DNA of 49,755 bases from Actinomycetes bacterium (GTDB taxonomy: Bacteria; Actinomycetota; CADDZG01; JAHWKV01), in the NCBI GenBank assembly GCA_029263075.1, contig JAJCYE010000085.1:1-49755 (forward strand), read 5' to 3'. The notes beneath the pieces were generated by a model. That model was not told the origin of the DNA and did not search any database. It saw only the letters and a program-made list of their open reading frames with translations. A program made the position numbers and the translations under genes. Of the stretch, positions 19,568 through 29,271 are shown one piece after another. The number at the start of each line of letters is the position of its first letter. Position 1 is the first letter of the stretch.

Positions 19568-20616
19568 CCTGCCCCGCCGGAGTTGATGAACTCGCCGTAG
19601 AAAAGGCCCAGGCCGAAGGCAACAGAAAGTGCCGCCAGCACCCAGAATCGGACGATGACGGTGAACTCCGGCCAGCCAAGAAGTTCGAAGTGGTGGTGGA
19701 TGGGGGCCATCAAGAAGATGCGGCGGTGGAAGAGCCGGTAGGCGATCACCTGCATCACCACCGACGAAACCTCCACCACGTAAAGGCCGCCGAGGACGAT
19801 CAGCAGGAGTTGGGTGTTGGTGAGGATGGCGAGGGCAGCCATACCGCCCCCGAGAGCCAAGGACCCGGTGTCCCCCATAAAGATCTTTGCCGGGGCCGCG
19901 TTCCACCACAAGAACCCGGCAAGGGCGCCCACCATACTCGCCGCCACAAGCGCCAGGTCCAACGAGTCGGATGCGTTGTAGCAGGCCGGCAGCCCTTCCA
20001 GTCCCCCGCACGCATGGCGGAACTGCCAAAACGTGATTATCACGTAGGCCCCCATGACCATTGCCCCGGACCCGCAGCACAACCCGTCCAGTCCGTCGGC
20101 CAGGTTGGTGCCGTTGGTCGTCGCCGCGATAATCAGGAAGATCCATAGAGCAAACAGGACTCCGACCAGGGCAAACCCCATCGGTCGAACGAACGACACC
20201 TCCTCGACCGCCTGGGTAAACCGCGCAGCCCAAACGAAGCCGATGGCGACCGCCGCCTGTCCCAGGATCTTCGCCGTCTTGTTGAGGCCGAGGGACCGGC
20301 GCCTGTTGATCTTGAGGTAGTCGTCTATGAACCCGAGGACGCCCATAGCCACCATGGTCCCCACCGCCAGCAGTCCGCTCGGCGTGAACTGGGTGGGCCT
20401 CCCGACGAAATGGGAGACCGCGTACGCGGTAAGTGCCCCACCGATGATTACTATCCCTCCCATCGTGGGGGTGCCCTTTTTAACGATGTGGGCCTTGGGG
20501 CCGTCCTCACGGACAAACTGGCCGATACTTTTTCGCCTCAATATCCGGATGGCGACCGGAGTGAAGATGAGGACCAGGAGAAAGGAGAAGCCCGCGGCGG
20601 CCAGGATCTGCCTCAA
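19564..20616 (-). CDS. mraY: Phospho-N-acetylmuramoyl-pentapeptide-transferase
   Basis: VKKGTPTMGGIVIIGG, LGFIDDYLKI, TNLADGLDGLCCG, FMGDTGSLALGGGMA, MAPIHHHFELLGWPE. Confidence 0.98.
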   Translation of the reverse strand: MRQILAAAGFSFLLVLIFTPVAIRILRRKSIGQFVREDGPKAHIVKKGTPTMGGIVIIGGALTAYAVSHFVGRPTQFTPSGLLAVGTMVAMGVLGFIDDYLKINRRRSLGLNKTAKILGQAAVAIGFVWAARFTQAVEEVSFVRPMGFALVGVLFALWIFLIIAATTNGTNLADGLDGLCCGSGAMVMGAYVIITFWQFRHACGGLEGLPACYNASDSLDLALVAASMVGALAGFLWWNAAPAKIFMGDTGSLALGGGMAALAILTNTQLLLIVLGGLYVVEVSSVVMQVIAYRLFHRRIFLMAPIHHHFELLGWPEFTVIVRFWVLAALSVAFGLGLFYGEFINSGGAG

Positions 20617-21995
20617 GCGCTTGCCGTTCCCTGCTCGACCAACTCTGAGATGGTCTCAAGAGCGGCCACCCGGGATCCCTTGATCAGCAGCACGTCCCCT
20701 TTACCCAAAGAACCGACCGCGGCCACGGCCGCCGCCGCGTCGTCGACGCGGACCACGTCATCCATACCTTCCCGGTCCGCCCCAACGGCGATGGCATCGG
20801 CATTCTTTCCGACTACCACCAACCGGGTGGCCAGCGATGCGGCCAGGGCGCCGATTCTCATGTGTTCGGTCTCTGCCAGGTCCCCCAGTTCGGCCATGTA
20901 ACCAAGGACGACAACCAGGCGCCCGCCCGACCGGACCATACCTGCGCAGGTTTGCAGAGCGGAGGTCACCGATGCCGGGCTCGCGTTGTATGCATCGTTA
21001 ACGATCACCGAATCACCCACCTCCCGGACCTGCATCCTCCAGGGCGATATCCGGGCCGTTTCCAAGCCCTTCCGGCAGTCCTCCAGCGTCAGTCCCAGGG
21101 CCAGGGCGGCGGCGGATGCAGCAAGGGCATTCATCACCTGGTGAAGGCCGCTGATCTCCAGGGAAACCCACACACCTTTGAGTGAACCCCGCACGAGACG
21201 AAAGCTCGGGCGCCCCAGGCGATCGACCCTCACGTCATCGGCCCGGATCCAGGTGCCCTGGGAAGTCCCGAAGGTCAACACGTCGACCAGTTCACCCCGG
21301 CGGGACGACATCTGGGCGACCAGTGGATCGTCGGCGTTCAGGATGGCCGCCCCACCTTCGGGGACCGCCTCCACCAACTCACCCTTCGCCCGGGCGATCG
21401 CTGCCCGGGAGCCGAACTTTTCGTAATGGGTGATCCCGACGTTGGTGACCACACCCAGGTGCGGCCGGGCCAGTTGGCACAACTGCGTTATCTGCCCGGG
21501 TCCCCGGGCGCCCATCTCGACCACTACCACCCGGGTGTCGGACCGGGTCTTGGCCAGGGTCAGCGGCACCCCAAGTTCGTTGTTGTAGGACTTCTCGGAG
21601 GCCACGACCGTCATTTGTTCTTTGACAATCGCCGCCAGCAGGTCCTTTACCGAGGTTTTGCCGGTGGATCCGGTCACCCCGACCACTATGGGATTCATTA
21701 CGTCGCGCACCCACCCGGCGAGAGCGGTCAGGCCGGCCATCGGGTCATCGACCACGACCTGCCGCGCGGGATCGACGCCCACGGCCCGGTCGACGACCAC
21801 CAAGGACGCCCCCCTTCGGACCGCTTCCGTGGCGTAGTCATGGCCATCTACGAACTCACCCCGGAGGGCAAAAAACGCGTCGCCCGGCTGGATGAGGCGA
21901 GAATCGACAACCGCTCCGGTCACCCGAGGGCCCCCGTCCAAACCGTCGGGGCTCCCTCCGATGATCCGGGCGGCCTCCACCGCCGTTAGGTTCAA
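20613..21995 (-). CDS. murF: UDP-N-acetylmuramoyl-tripeptide--D-alanyl-D-alanine ligase
   Basis: VTGSTGKTSVKDLLAAI, YNNELGVPLTL, NDAYNASPASV, ALGLTLEDCRKGL. Confidence 0.96.
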   Translation of the reverse strand: MNLTAVEAARIIGGSPDGLDGGPRVTGAVVDSRLIQPGDAFFALRGEFVDGHDYATEAVRRGASLVVVDRAVGVDPARQVVVDDPMAGLTALAGWVRDVMNPIVVGVTGSTGKTSVKDLLAAIVKEQMTVVASEKSYNNELGVPLTLAKTRSDTRVVVVEMGARGPGQITQLCQLARPHLGVVTNVGITHYEKFGSRAAIARAKGELVEAVPEGGAAILNADDPLVAQMSSRRGELVDVLTFGTSQGTWIRADDVRVDRLGRPSFRLVRGSLKGVWVSLEISGLHQVMNALAASAAALALGLTLEDCRKGLETARISPWRMQVREVGDSVIVNDAYNASPASVTSALQTCAGMVRSGGRLVVVLGYMAELGDLAETEHMRIGALAASLATRLVVVGKNADAIAVGADREGMDDVVRVDDAAAAVAAVGSLGKGDVLLIKGSRVAALETISELVEQGTASA

Positions 21996-23449
21996 ACCAT
22001 CCCTCGCAGAATCTCCACCGCCACCTGGCGGTCGTCGAAAGGAAACACCGTGCCCCCGATCGTCTGACCGGACTCGTGGCCCTTGCCGGCAATGACCACT
22101 ACGTCGCCCGGCTCCGCGTCGGACAGGGCCCGGCCGATGGCCTGAGCGCGGTCCGCGATAATCCGGTACCCGCCCGAAGGGCCCGCCGCCATACCCATTT
22201 CAATCTCCATCAATATCGACTCCGGATCCTCACCGCGCGGGTTGTCAGAAGTAACGTAGGCCATATCCGCCAGCCGGGAGGCCACCCGGCCCATCTCCGG
22301 CCGCTTTGCCCGGTCCCGGTCGCCCCCACAGCCGAAGACCGCCAACACCCGTCCCTCCACCAGGCCACGTGCCGCAGCCAGTACATTCGACAGGGCGTCG
22401 GGGGTGTGGGCGTAGTCAACCACCACCAGGAAACCTTGGCCCTCCTCTACCGGCTCGAATCGACCGGGGACCGAAACAAGGTTACCGATCCCCGCCGCTA
22501 TCGCCTCGGGCGGCATCCCCATCTTCACGGCCGCCGATACGGCAGCCAGGGCGTTAGAAACGTTGAAGCGACCCGGCAGTTGTACCCGGATGGGCAGATC
22601 GAGGCCGCAGCCGACCGCCCGGAAGGACGAACCACGGGGACCGACTACCAAATCCAACGCAACCACGTCGGCCTCGGCGTCGATCCCGAAGCGCAGGGGC
22701 GTGTAGTCAAGTTCGTCGATCAGCCGGCGGCCGTAGGGGTCGTCGGCGTTGATCACCGCCGCCCGGGGGGGCGGTGCTTCGAACAACCTCTTTTTGGCCC
22801 GGTAATACGCTTCCATGGTCCCGTGATGGTCCAGGTGGTCGTGAGTTAGGTTCGTGAACACCGCCACGTCGAAGGCGATACCCGCGGTCCGCCCGCTTTC
22901 TATCCCTATCGACGTCACCTCCAGGGCGCACCTGTTCACCCCGGCCCCGGCCATCTCCCGCAGCAATCGCTGCAGGTCGACCGCCTCAGGGGTGGTCCGC
23001 GTCGCCGGCCGGGGGTTCCCCGCCACCCTGGTCTCCACCGTCCCGATCAGTCCCCCGGGGTCGCCGGCCGCCCGGAAGATCGACTCCAACAAGTAGGTGG
23101 TGGTGGTCTTCCCGTTGGTGCCGGTAACCCCAACCACTGCAACCTGCCGGCTGGGATCCCCGAAGAAGGGTGCTGCCAGCGCACCCATGGCCGCCCGGCT
23201 GTCTTCGACCACCAGCTGTGGCACCTGATCCGCGGACAGCTCCACCGGATCCTCGACAACCAGCGCCACCGCCCCTGCCTCAACCGCCCGCCCGGCATGG
23301 GCGTGCCCGTCCTGAACTAGCCCCCGGACACAAAAAAATAGCGACCCCGGGCTCGCACAGCGCGAGTCATAGGCGAGGTCGGTAATTTCGACCCCGGAGC
23401 GCGCCGGGGCAGGCACACCCAGCACACCGGCTATCGAGTTCAGGTTCAT
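21992..23449 (-). CDS. murE: UDP-N-acetylmuramoyl-tripeptide synthetase
   Basis: VTGTNGKTTTTYLLESIF, NLTHDHLDHHGTMEAYYRAKKRLF, VDYAHTPDAL, TSDNPRGEDP, GKGHES. Confidence 0.97.
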   Translation of the reverse strand: MNLNSIAGVLGVPAPARSGVEITDLAYDSRCASPGSLFFCVRGLVQDGHAHAGRAVEAGAVALVVEDPVELSADQVPQLVVEDSRAAMGALAAPFFGDPSRQVAVVGVTGTNGKTTTTYLLESIFRAAGDPGGLIGTVETRVAGNPRPATRTTPEAVDLQRLLREMAGAGVNRCALEVTSIGIESGRTAGIAFDVAVFTNLTHDHLDHHGTMEAYYRAKKRLFEAPPPRAAVINADDPYGRRLIDELDYTPLRFGIDAEADVVALDLVVGPRGSSFRAVGCGLDLPIRVQLPGRFNVSNALAAVSAAVKMGMPPEAIAAGIGNLVSVPGRFEPVEEGQGFLVVVDYAHTPDALSNVLAAARGLVEGRVLAVFGCGGDRDRAKRPEMGRVASRLADMAYVTSDNPRGEDPESILMEIEMGMAAGPSGGYRIIADRAQAIGRALSDAEPGDVVVIAGKGHESGQTIGGTVFPFDDRQVAVEILRGMV

Positions 23450-23544
23450 GGCCTAGAGCATCCCATTAGTCGACCGCTCGCACCGTACACGCAAAGACTT
23501 GGGCGACCCGTCCGGCGGGCTGCCCGACCCTGCCGCATCACCGG

Positions 23545-25272
23545 CTATTCGGAAGGAGGAGCGGCGAGGGCCGGTCCCGGTAGGATCCGGCCGCCGGCGG
23601 CCTCGGCACCAAGGCGGCGCAGCGAGAATTCCATTATCTCCCTGAACGTAATGGCAGCAGTCTCGCCGGCTAGGAACGGCTGGGGGTCGTCGAGAACCAC
23701 CGCCACCACCAGCCTGGGGTCGTCGGCGGGGGCAAAACCGACAAAGGACGACATATACCCGGAGTAACCGGCTGCGCCGATCCGCGGCTTTTGGGCGGTG
23801 CCGGTCTTCCCGGCTACCCGGTAGCCCGGAACCGCCGCGGCGTGTCCGGTTCCGTCTTCCCCACCGGTAACGCCCACCAGCATCTCGGTCAAGGTTTCCG
23901 CGGTGTCCGCGTCGATCACTCGGGGACCCTGAACAGGCTTGGTATCGTGCCGTTCACCTGAGGCGTCAACGGTGGCGAGCACCAGATTGGGCTCCATCTC
24001 AACCCCTCCGTTGGCCAGCGTGGCGTAAGCCCGAGCCATCTGCAGCGGCGTAACCGCCACCCCTTGGCCAATCGCGATGGTCCCCAGCGACGTCTGCCAC
24101 CACTTGTCCGGCTTCGGCAGTATCCCCGCCGACTCACCGGGGAAGTCCAGACCGGTCTTCCGCCCGTAGCCGAACTTGCCCAGATAGTCGTACAGGCTCT
24201 GCTTGCCCAGCCTCTCGGCCACCTTGATGGTCCCGACGTTGGAGGAGGATTGGATGATCTGGGAGAAGGTCATGGACTCTATTGGGTGCGGGTGGGAGTC
24301 GGAGAAGGTCTTAGCGCCGATCCGCAATTTATCGTCGACCCGCATGACCTCGGTCGGCGTGGTGACATTTGTCTCAAGGGCCGCCGCCGCGGTGACCATC
24401 TTGCTCACCGAACCAGGCTCCATAATGTCCACCACCGCCCGGTTCCGGCGGGCCGCGGAGTCGCTGGAACTCAGCAGGTTGGGGTCAAAGGTGGGGTTGT
24501 TCGCCATCGCCAAGATGTTGCCGGTGCGCGGATCAATAACGATCGCGGTCCCGCCGTTGGCCTGCCAGCGAACCACCGCGCGGGCCAGGGCCACCTCGGC
24601 CTCGTACTGGATCTGCTTGTCTATGGTGAGAATGAGGTCGTTTCCTTCAACCGCCTCCTGCACCGAGGACTCGCCTACCGGAATCACTCGTCCGGCGGGG
24701 TCCCTTTCGGTCACCGCTTTGCCGGGACGGCCGGTCAAAAGAGCGTCGTAGGTCGTCTCCAGGCCGGCCAGACCCTTGTTTTCGTCACCGACGAACCCCA
24801 AAACTTGGGCCGCCAGGGGCCCCGAGGGGTAGAAGCGCTTCGGCTCCGGAAGAAGTCCAATGCCGGGGAGCTTCAGCGCCGCGACCTGGTCGCCGATCTC
24901 GGGATCCTGCCTGCGGGCGATGTAAACGAAGCCGGAATCCCCGGTCAACTTGGCCTGCAATTTGCCCGTGTCTATCGCAAGAATCGGGGCCAGCACCTGG
25001 GCGGCGCCCGCCGGATCCTCAATTTCTCGGGGGCTGGCGTAAACGGTCTTCGTCTCCATCGAGATTGCCAACTCCGTTCCGTCTGAAGCAAGAATCGACC
25101 CGCGGTTGGCGGGGAGCGTCAGCGTTCGGATCCGCTGCTCGGCGGCCATGGCGCTCATCCGGCTGGAGTCCATAACCTGCAGCCAGAAAAGCCGCCCCGC
25201 GACCACGCCGGAGCCGGCCAACATCAGGCACATGAGAGTGAGCAGGCGCAAGGTGGATCTAACTTTGGTCAT
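23545..25272 (-). CDS. ftsI: Class B penicillin-binding protein (FtsI/PBP2-type transpeptidase)
   Basis: N-terminal TM, EPGSVSKMVTAAAALE (SxxK), SSNVGTIKV (SxN), VAGKTGTAQKP (KTG). Confidence 0.94.
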   Translation of the reverse strand: MTKVRSTLRLLTLMCLMLAGSGVVAGRLFWLQVMDSSRMSAMAAEQRIRTLTLPANRGSILASDGTELAISMETKTVYASPREIEDPAGAAQVLAPILAIDTGKLQAKLTGDSGFVYIARRQDPEIGDQVAALKLPGIGLLPEPKRFYPSGPLAAQVLGFVGDENKGLAGLETTYDALLTGRPGKAVTERDPAGRVIPVGESSVQEAVEGNDLILTIDKQIQYEAEVALARAVVRWQANGGTAIVIDPRTGNILAMANNPTFDPNLLSSSDSAARRNRAVVDIMEPGSVSKMVTAAAALETNVTTPTEVMRVDDKLRIGAKTFSDSHPHPIESMTFSQIIQSSSNVGTIKVAERLGKQSLYDYLGKFGYGRKTGLDFPGESAGILPKPDKWWQTSLGTIAIGQGVAVTPLQMARAYATLANGGVEMEPNLVLATVDASGERHDTKPVQGPRVIDADTAETLTEMLVGVTGGEDGTGHAAAVPGYRVAGKTGTAQKPRIGAAGYSGYMSSFVGFAPADDPRLVVAVVLDDPQPFLAGETAAITFREIMEFSLRRLGAEAAGGRILPGPALAAPPSE

Positions 25273-25284
25273 CGTGCTGCCTCC

Positions 25285-25797
25285 CTAACGGGAGGACTCC
25301 TCCCCTTCAATGGGAGTTCGTTCTGAGACCAGGACCGAAGGCCCCTCCAGGAACTTCTGATTGCCCGGGGCAACCAGGCCCAGCGAAGCGCCCATCTCTA
25401 CAACGTTCTCCGGCGACTCCGCCCTGGCCACCTCGTAGCGAAGCCGGCGCTGTTCGGTCTGCAGGGCGGCCGCCCGCCGTTGCAGGTCGGAGAGGTGAAA
25501 GGAGTTTTGAGCCACGTAGATGTTGAGCAATACCAGCCCGAACACCACGGCAAACACAACAAGCAGCGCAGCCGTCACCCGGGCCGGGTTGGACTTAAAC
25601 GAAGCCTTGAACCGCGACCGGTACCCTGCCGCCGCCGATCCGGACGGCCGAGGACGTGGCGCCGGGACGGCGCCCGGAACCACAGACAGCCCGGGCCTTC
25701 CGGGCACCGCAGTTCGGGGTCCGGTCGGGGGAAAAGCGTGCTCCCGGCGGGCGTGCGGGGTCCCGCCGGAGTCACGAGGGGACGGTAGGGCCGCCAT
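25285..25797 (-). CDS. FtsL-like small membrane division protein
   Basis: 170 aa, disordered N-terminus, one TM (VTAALLVVFAVVFGLVLLNIYVAQ), short coiled coil, positioned between rsmH and ftsI. Confidence 0.7.
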   Translation of the reverse strand: MAALPSPRDSGGTPHARREHAFPPTGPRTAVPGRPGLSVVPGAVPAPRPRPSGSAAAGYRSRFKASFKSNPARVTAALLVVFAVVFGLVLLNIYVAQNSFHLSDLQRRAAALQTEQRRLRYEVARAESPENVVEMGASLGLVAPGNQKFLEGPSVLVSERTPIEGEESSR

Positions 25798-26777
25798 CAG
25801 GCCGCCTCCGGCATCTTCTCGGCAACCCTCATACGAGCGCTCTCGGAGCGAGGGTTACGCGACTTCTCATCTTCGTCGGGCCGCACCGGACGATTGGTCA
25901 ACACCTTGACCTTGGGTGTTTTTCCGCAGACGCACAGGGGTAGATCTTTGGGGCACGTACACCCCTGCGAAGCGGCCCGGAAGGCCTGCTTGGCGATCCG
26001 GTCCTCCAGGGAGTGGTAGCTGATTACTGCAACTCGCCCCCCCGGCCGCGTCAGATCCAGGGCCTTCGACAACGAAGCCTCTAAGGACTCGAGCTCCCGG
26101 TTGGTCTCGATCCTCAGAGCTTGAAAAGTACGACGAGCGGGGTGCGGACCGGTTCTGCGGGTAGCAGCAGGAATGGCAGTCCGGATGACGTCGGCCAGGT
26201 CGGAAGCCTCGTCGAAGGGACGGACACCGCGGCGCAGCACTATGGCGCGCGCAACCCGGCGGGCGAATTTCTCCTCTCCATACCTGAAGATGATGTCAAC
26301 GAGTCGATCTTCTGGATAATTATTCACGATGTCCTCAGCCTTGAGCTCTGCGCTCTGGTCCATGCGCATGTCCAAGGGGTAACCCTTCCGGTAGCCAAAA
26401 CCGCGATCGGAATGATCGAGCTGGGGAGAAGAAACCCCCAGGTCATATAGGACCGCCCCCACCTGCTCATAGCCTGCACCTCTCGCTACCTGCTCGATAT
26501 CTGAAAAGTTCGCCCGCACCAACTGGACCCGTTCCCCGAAAGGTGCCAGCCGCAGGGCGGCCGCCTCCAATGCCTGCGAGTCCCGGTCAACGCCAACGAC
26601 CACCAAGTCCGGGAGCGCGGTCAAGAACGCCTCCGAGTGCCCACCGGCGCCCAGGGTGCAGTCGATCAACGGACCTTCCCCCGTCAGGGCCGGGGCGAGC
26701 CATTGGAGTGCCGCCTGAGAGAGAACCGGAACGTGGCGGAATGCCGCACCCTGTTGTTCCCCTCCAGCGCCCGTCAC
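25797..26777 (-). CDS. rsmH: 16S rRNA (cytosine1402-N4)-methyltransferase
   Basis: FRHVPVLSQAALQWL, DCTLGAGGHSEAFL, GVDRDSQALEAA, YDLGVSSPQLD, GRVAVISYHSLEDRIAKQAF. GTG at 26777 (VTGAGGEQQG) is the likely start; the longer ORF runs into the preceding small ORF. Confidence 0.93.
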   Translation of the reverse strand: MTGAGGEQQGAAFRHVPVLSQAALQWLAPALTGEGPLIDCTLGAGGHSEAFLTALPDLVVVGVDRDSQALEAAALRLAPFGERVQLVRANFSDIEQVARGAGYEQVGAVLYDLGVSSPQLDHSDRGFGYRKGYPLDMRMDQSAELKAEDIVNNYPEDRLVDIIFRYGEEKFARRVARAIVLRRGVRPFDEASDLADVIRTAIPAATRRTGPHPARRTFQALRIETNRELESLEASLSKALDLTRPGGRVAVISYHSLEDRIAKQAFRAASQGCTCPKDLPLCVCGKTPKVKVLTNRPVRPDEDEKSRNPRSESARMRVAEKMPEAA

Positions 26778-26784
26778 CAACTCT

Positions 26785-26913
26785 TCAGCCGGCAACCCGG
26801 AACATGACAAGAGCCAGGCCCAGGTAGCCGGCCAGCATCGATGCACATATCCCTAGAAGGAAAAAAGACTCCCTGACTTCTTTGATCAGTCCTGTTCCAG
26901 GAAATTCATCCAT
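26785..26913 (-). CDS. Small single-TM membrane protein (42 aa), absent from ORF track
   Basis: MDEFPGTGLIKEVRESFFLLGICASMLAGYLGLALVMFRVAG; preceded by AAAGGAGG with 6-nt spacing to ATG; ends 7 nt before rsmH GTG. Confidence 0.7.
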   Translation of the reverse strand: MDEFPGTGLIKEVRESFFLLGICASMLAGYLGLALVMFRVAG

Positions 26914-26969
26914 TGCCGCCTCCTTTGCCGTCTTGCCTTGCGATTCTCATTCCCCAGGTTCAGCGCACT

Positions 26970-27392
26970 TCAGCGCAGTTCCTCGGTGATTTCCGCGTAT
27001 TCCCCCTCAACGCTCCCCCGGTAACTCGACCAGGAACCGCGGTCCCAGATCTCGGCGCGGTCCGCTACGCCTATCAACACCACTTCCTTGCTTTCGAGCC
27101 CCGCAAAGCGCCGCAGCGCGACCGGGATGGACATACGGCCCGTCTTGTCCACGGACTCCTCGGACGCGGAGGAGAAAAACATCCTCTTGTAGTCCCGGTT
27201 GGCCTTTTGATCTGACGAGAGGGCTTCCAACTGCGCTGCCCGCCGGGAGAATGCCTCCTTGGTCATCACGAACAAGCAACGCTCCTGTCCCGCCGTGACC
27301 ACCACTTCTCCCGCCAACTCCTCCCGCCACTTGGCCGGAAGAAACACCCGACCCTTCGCATCCAGCGTGTGAGGAAACTCTCCCAGCAGCAT
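26970..27392 (-). CDS. mraZ: Transcriptional regulator MraZ
   Basis: MLLGEFPHTLDAKGRVFLPAKWREEL...GRMSIPVALRRFAGLESKEVVLIGVADRAEIWD. Confidence 0.96.
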   Translation of the reverse strand: MLLGEFPHTLDAKGRVFLPAKWREELAGEVVVTAGQERCLFVMTKEAFSRRAAQLEALSSDQKANRDYKRMFFSSASEESVDKTGRMSIPVALRRFAGLESKEVVLIGVADRAEIWDRGSWSSYRGSVEGEYAEITEELR

Positions 27393-27464
27393 CAGACATC
27401 TCCGCTTTCACTCGAATCCCCTTGAATGGGCGTCTCTCGCCATAGGATCAACGAGACGAATTGG

Positions 27465-27504
27465 TGCGCAACTCCTCACCACTTTGCGCCACGTTACGCC
27501 ACTT
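27465..27504 (-). promoter_or_regulatory. Candidate MraZ operator: four 10-bp direct repeats AAGTGGCGTA/ACGTGGCGCA/AAGTGGTGAG/GAGTTGCGCA
   Basis: 10-bp periodicity, GTGG core, directly upstream of mraZ. Confidence 0.7.
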
Positions 27505-27520
27505 CTGAGCCGATAGTCAA
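27491..27520 (-). promoter_or_regulatory. Candidate dcw promoter TTGACT-N18-TAACGT
   Basis: -35 at 27520..27515 and -10 at 27496..27491 on the minus strand, overlapping the repeat array. Confidence 0.5.
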
Positions 27521-27658
27521 CGACTTCGGGGGTCTTTATCGGGCAAGGCGGGACGACCTGAATTCTTATTCAGGGGTCATACATAGAAGGGCGGGGCTGC
27601 GAAACCCCAATCGGTGCCGGCGATGCCCCTGGAGAGCACCAGAGGTAGTGGATCCGGT

Positions 27659-28201
27659 TCAGCCGGTGAAAGCCAACCTCGGGTCTCCGGGTTGATCTGG
27701 GCCGGATGGGATCGAAAGATAGGGTTCCCAGGACGGGTAGATCTTTCCGGCCGCAGCAATGAGGAACAGACTGTCCTTGGGAATGTGGGGTGGCCGGCGA
27801 AGTTTCATGTTGGTCTCAGCCAGCAGCATGTTTTCTTTGCGGGCGTTACAGGGCCGGCAAGAAGCCACGACGTTGTCCCAGGTGTGAGTTCCCCCCTTTG
27901 AACGGGGATGGATGTGGTCGACGTTCTCGGCCACCGAGCCGCAGTACTGACACTCGAACTGGTCCCGGACGAACACCGCCCTTCTGCTGAGTGAAGCTCG
28001 GGCCCGGTAGGGAACTTTGACGAAGTAGAGCAGGCGGACCACCGACGGTACGGGGAGGGTCATCTTCTCGGATGAAAAGGTGCCTTCGTCGGAAGGCTGC
28101 TCGATGACGGCTTTGGACTTCAGCACCAAGACAACCGCCCTCCGCGCCGACACGACGCAGAGCGGCTGGTAAGAGGCATTTAAGACCAGCGCTCTCCCCA
28201 A
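27659..28201 (-). CDS. HNH endonuclease family protein
   Basis: FVRDQFECQYCGSVAENVDHIHPRSKGGTHTWDNVVASCRPCNARKENML. Confidence 0.9.
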   Translation of the reverse strand: MGRALVLNASYQPLCVVSARRAVVLVLKSKAVIEQPSDEGTFSSEKMTLPVPSVVRLLYFVKVPYRARASLSRRAVFVRDQFECQYCGSVAENVDHIHPRSKGGTHTWDNVVASCRPCNARKENMLLAETNMKLRRPPHIPKDSLFLIAAAGKIYPSWEPYLSIPSGPDQPGDPRLAFTG

Positions 28202-28347
28202 GCCCCATCTCCTCCATGGCTCGAAACTCTGCCAAGGCGTCCGACAAGTCTTTCGGATCTGATCAGACCTGCGGACGTTGGACCAAAGTATAAGTCGCAG
28301 GCGACGCTAGGGGGCAATGGTTGAGCGACGATTGGATTGGGTGCTTC

Positions 28348-29200
28348 TCAGCCGGCGGCGGGCAACAGGGCCCCTTCGGCGTCGGCGCAGATCTGCTCGT
28401 AGAGCACACGAGTCAATCGGCCCGGAGTGACTCCCAGCTCCTCCGCCAGTGCTGCCCTGCACTTGTCGAACTGGCGCAGGGCGCCGGTGCGGTCACCGCC
28501 CAGGTAGCTGAGCCTCATCATGCGCCAGTGCGCCCTTTCGTGGGCCCTATCGTGGCGCAGCAGGCGCTCGCCATAGATCAAGCCCTCTTCGTATCTACCG
28601 CTCGCCTCGCAGTAGCCGAGCAGCTTCTCCAGCATTGTCAGATTGATCGCACGAATGCGTTCACGTTCGAAGAGGCACCACTCCTCCTGCCAACCCTCCA
28701 GGAGGTCTCCCCGATAAAGTTCAACCGCCTTCTCCACCAGTGCCGCTTGCTCGAAAGTAAGACGCTCCCCCGCCGTCGACTGGACCTGGTCAAAGGCATA
28801 TTCAAGCTCGGCGACATCCAGCCAGATGCCTTCCTGGTTGACCTGGACCCACTCCTTCTCCACGAGCAGTAGCGGTTTGTCCGGTCCGGGAGAATCGGCG
28901 GGCAGTTTGGTCTCCTGCATCTGCCACAAACTCTGCCTGAGATTTTTGCGCGACCGGGGCGGCGAACTGGCTCCCCAAAGCGTGCCGGCCAGAACTTCCC
29001 TCTGGTGCGGGCGCTGCCGGAAAAGCAACAGGTACGACATGATCTCCTGCAGCTTGTGACCGTCCATCTGTTCCCACTGCGCACACTCGCGTCGGGCCTG
29101 GAATCGGCCCAGCAGCAGGAACGAATAGGGGTGACTGAAGGCAGCGGTAGGCCAGTCTCGACCACTGAGGAGCCTTGAGCCCAGGCTCGGGTTCACACCT
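28348..29200 (-). CDS. SARP-like regulator with bacterial transcriptional activator (BTAD) domain
   Basis: wHTH-like FLLLGRFQARRE...LRQSLWQMQ then AAALVEKAVELYRGDLLEGWQEEWCLFERERIRAI...GYCEASGRYEEGLIYGERLLRHDRAHERAHWRMMRLSYLGGDRTGALRQFDKCRAALAEELGVTPG. Exact start not resolved; the longest ORF (to 29334) overlaps the divergent small gene. Confidence 0.8.
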
Positions 29201-29271
29201 ACCAAGTTGTCGAAACCACAAGTCGATTGGGCCGCCCCGCCCCAACAGCTGAGGCACATATAATCGGGACC

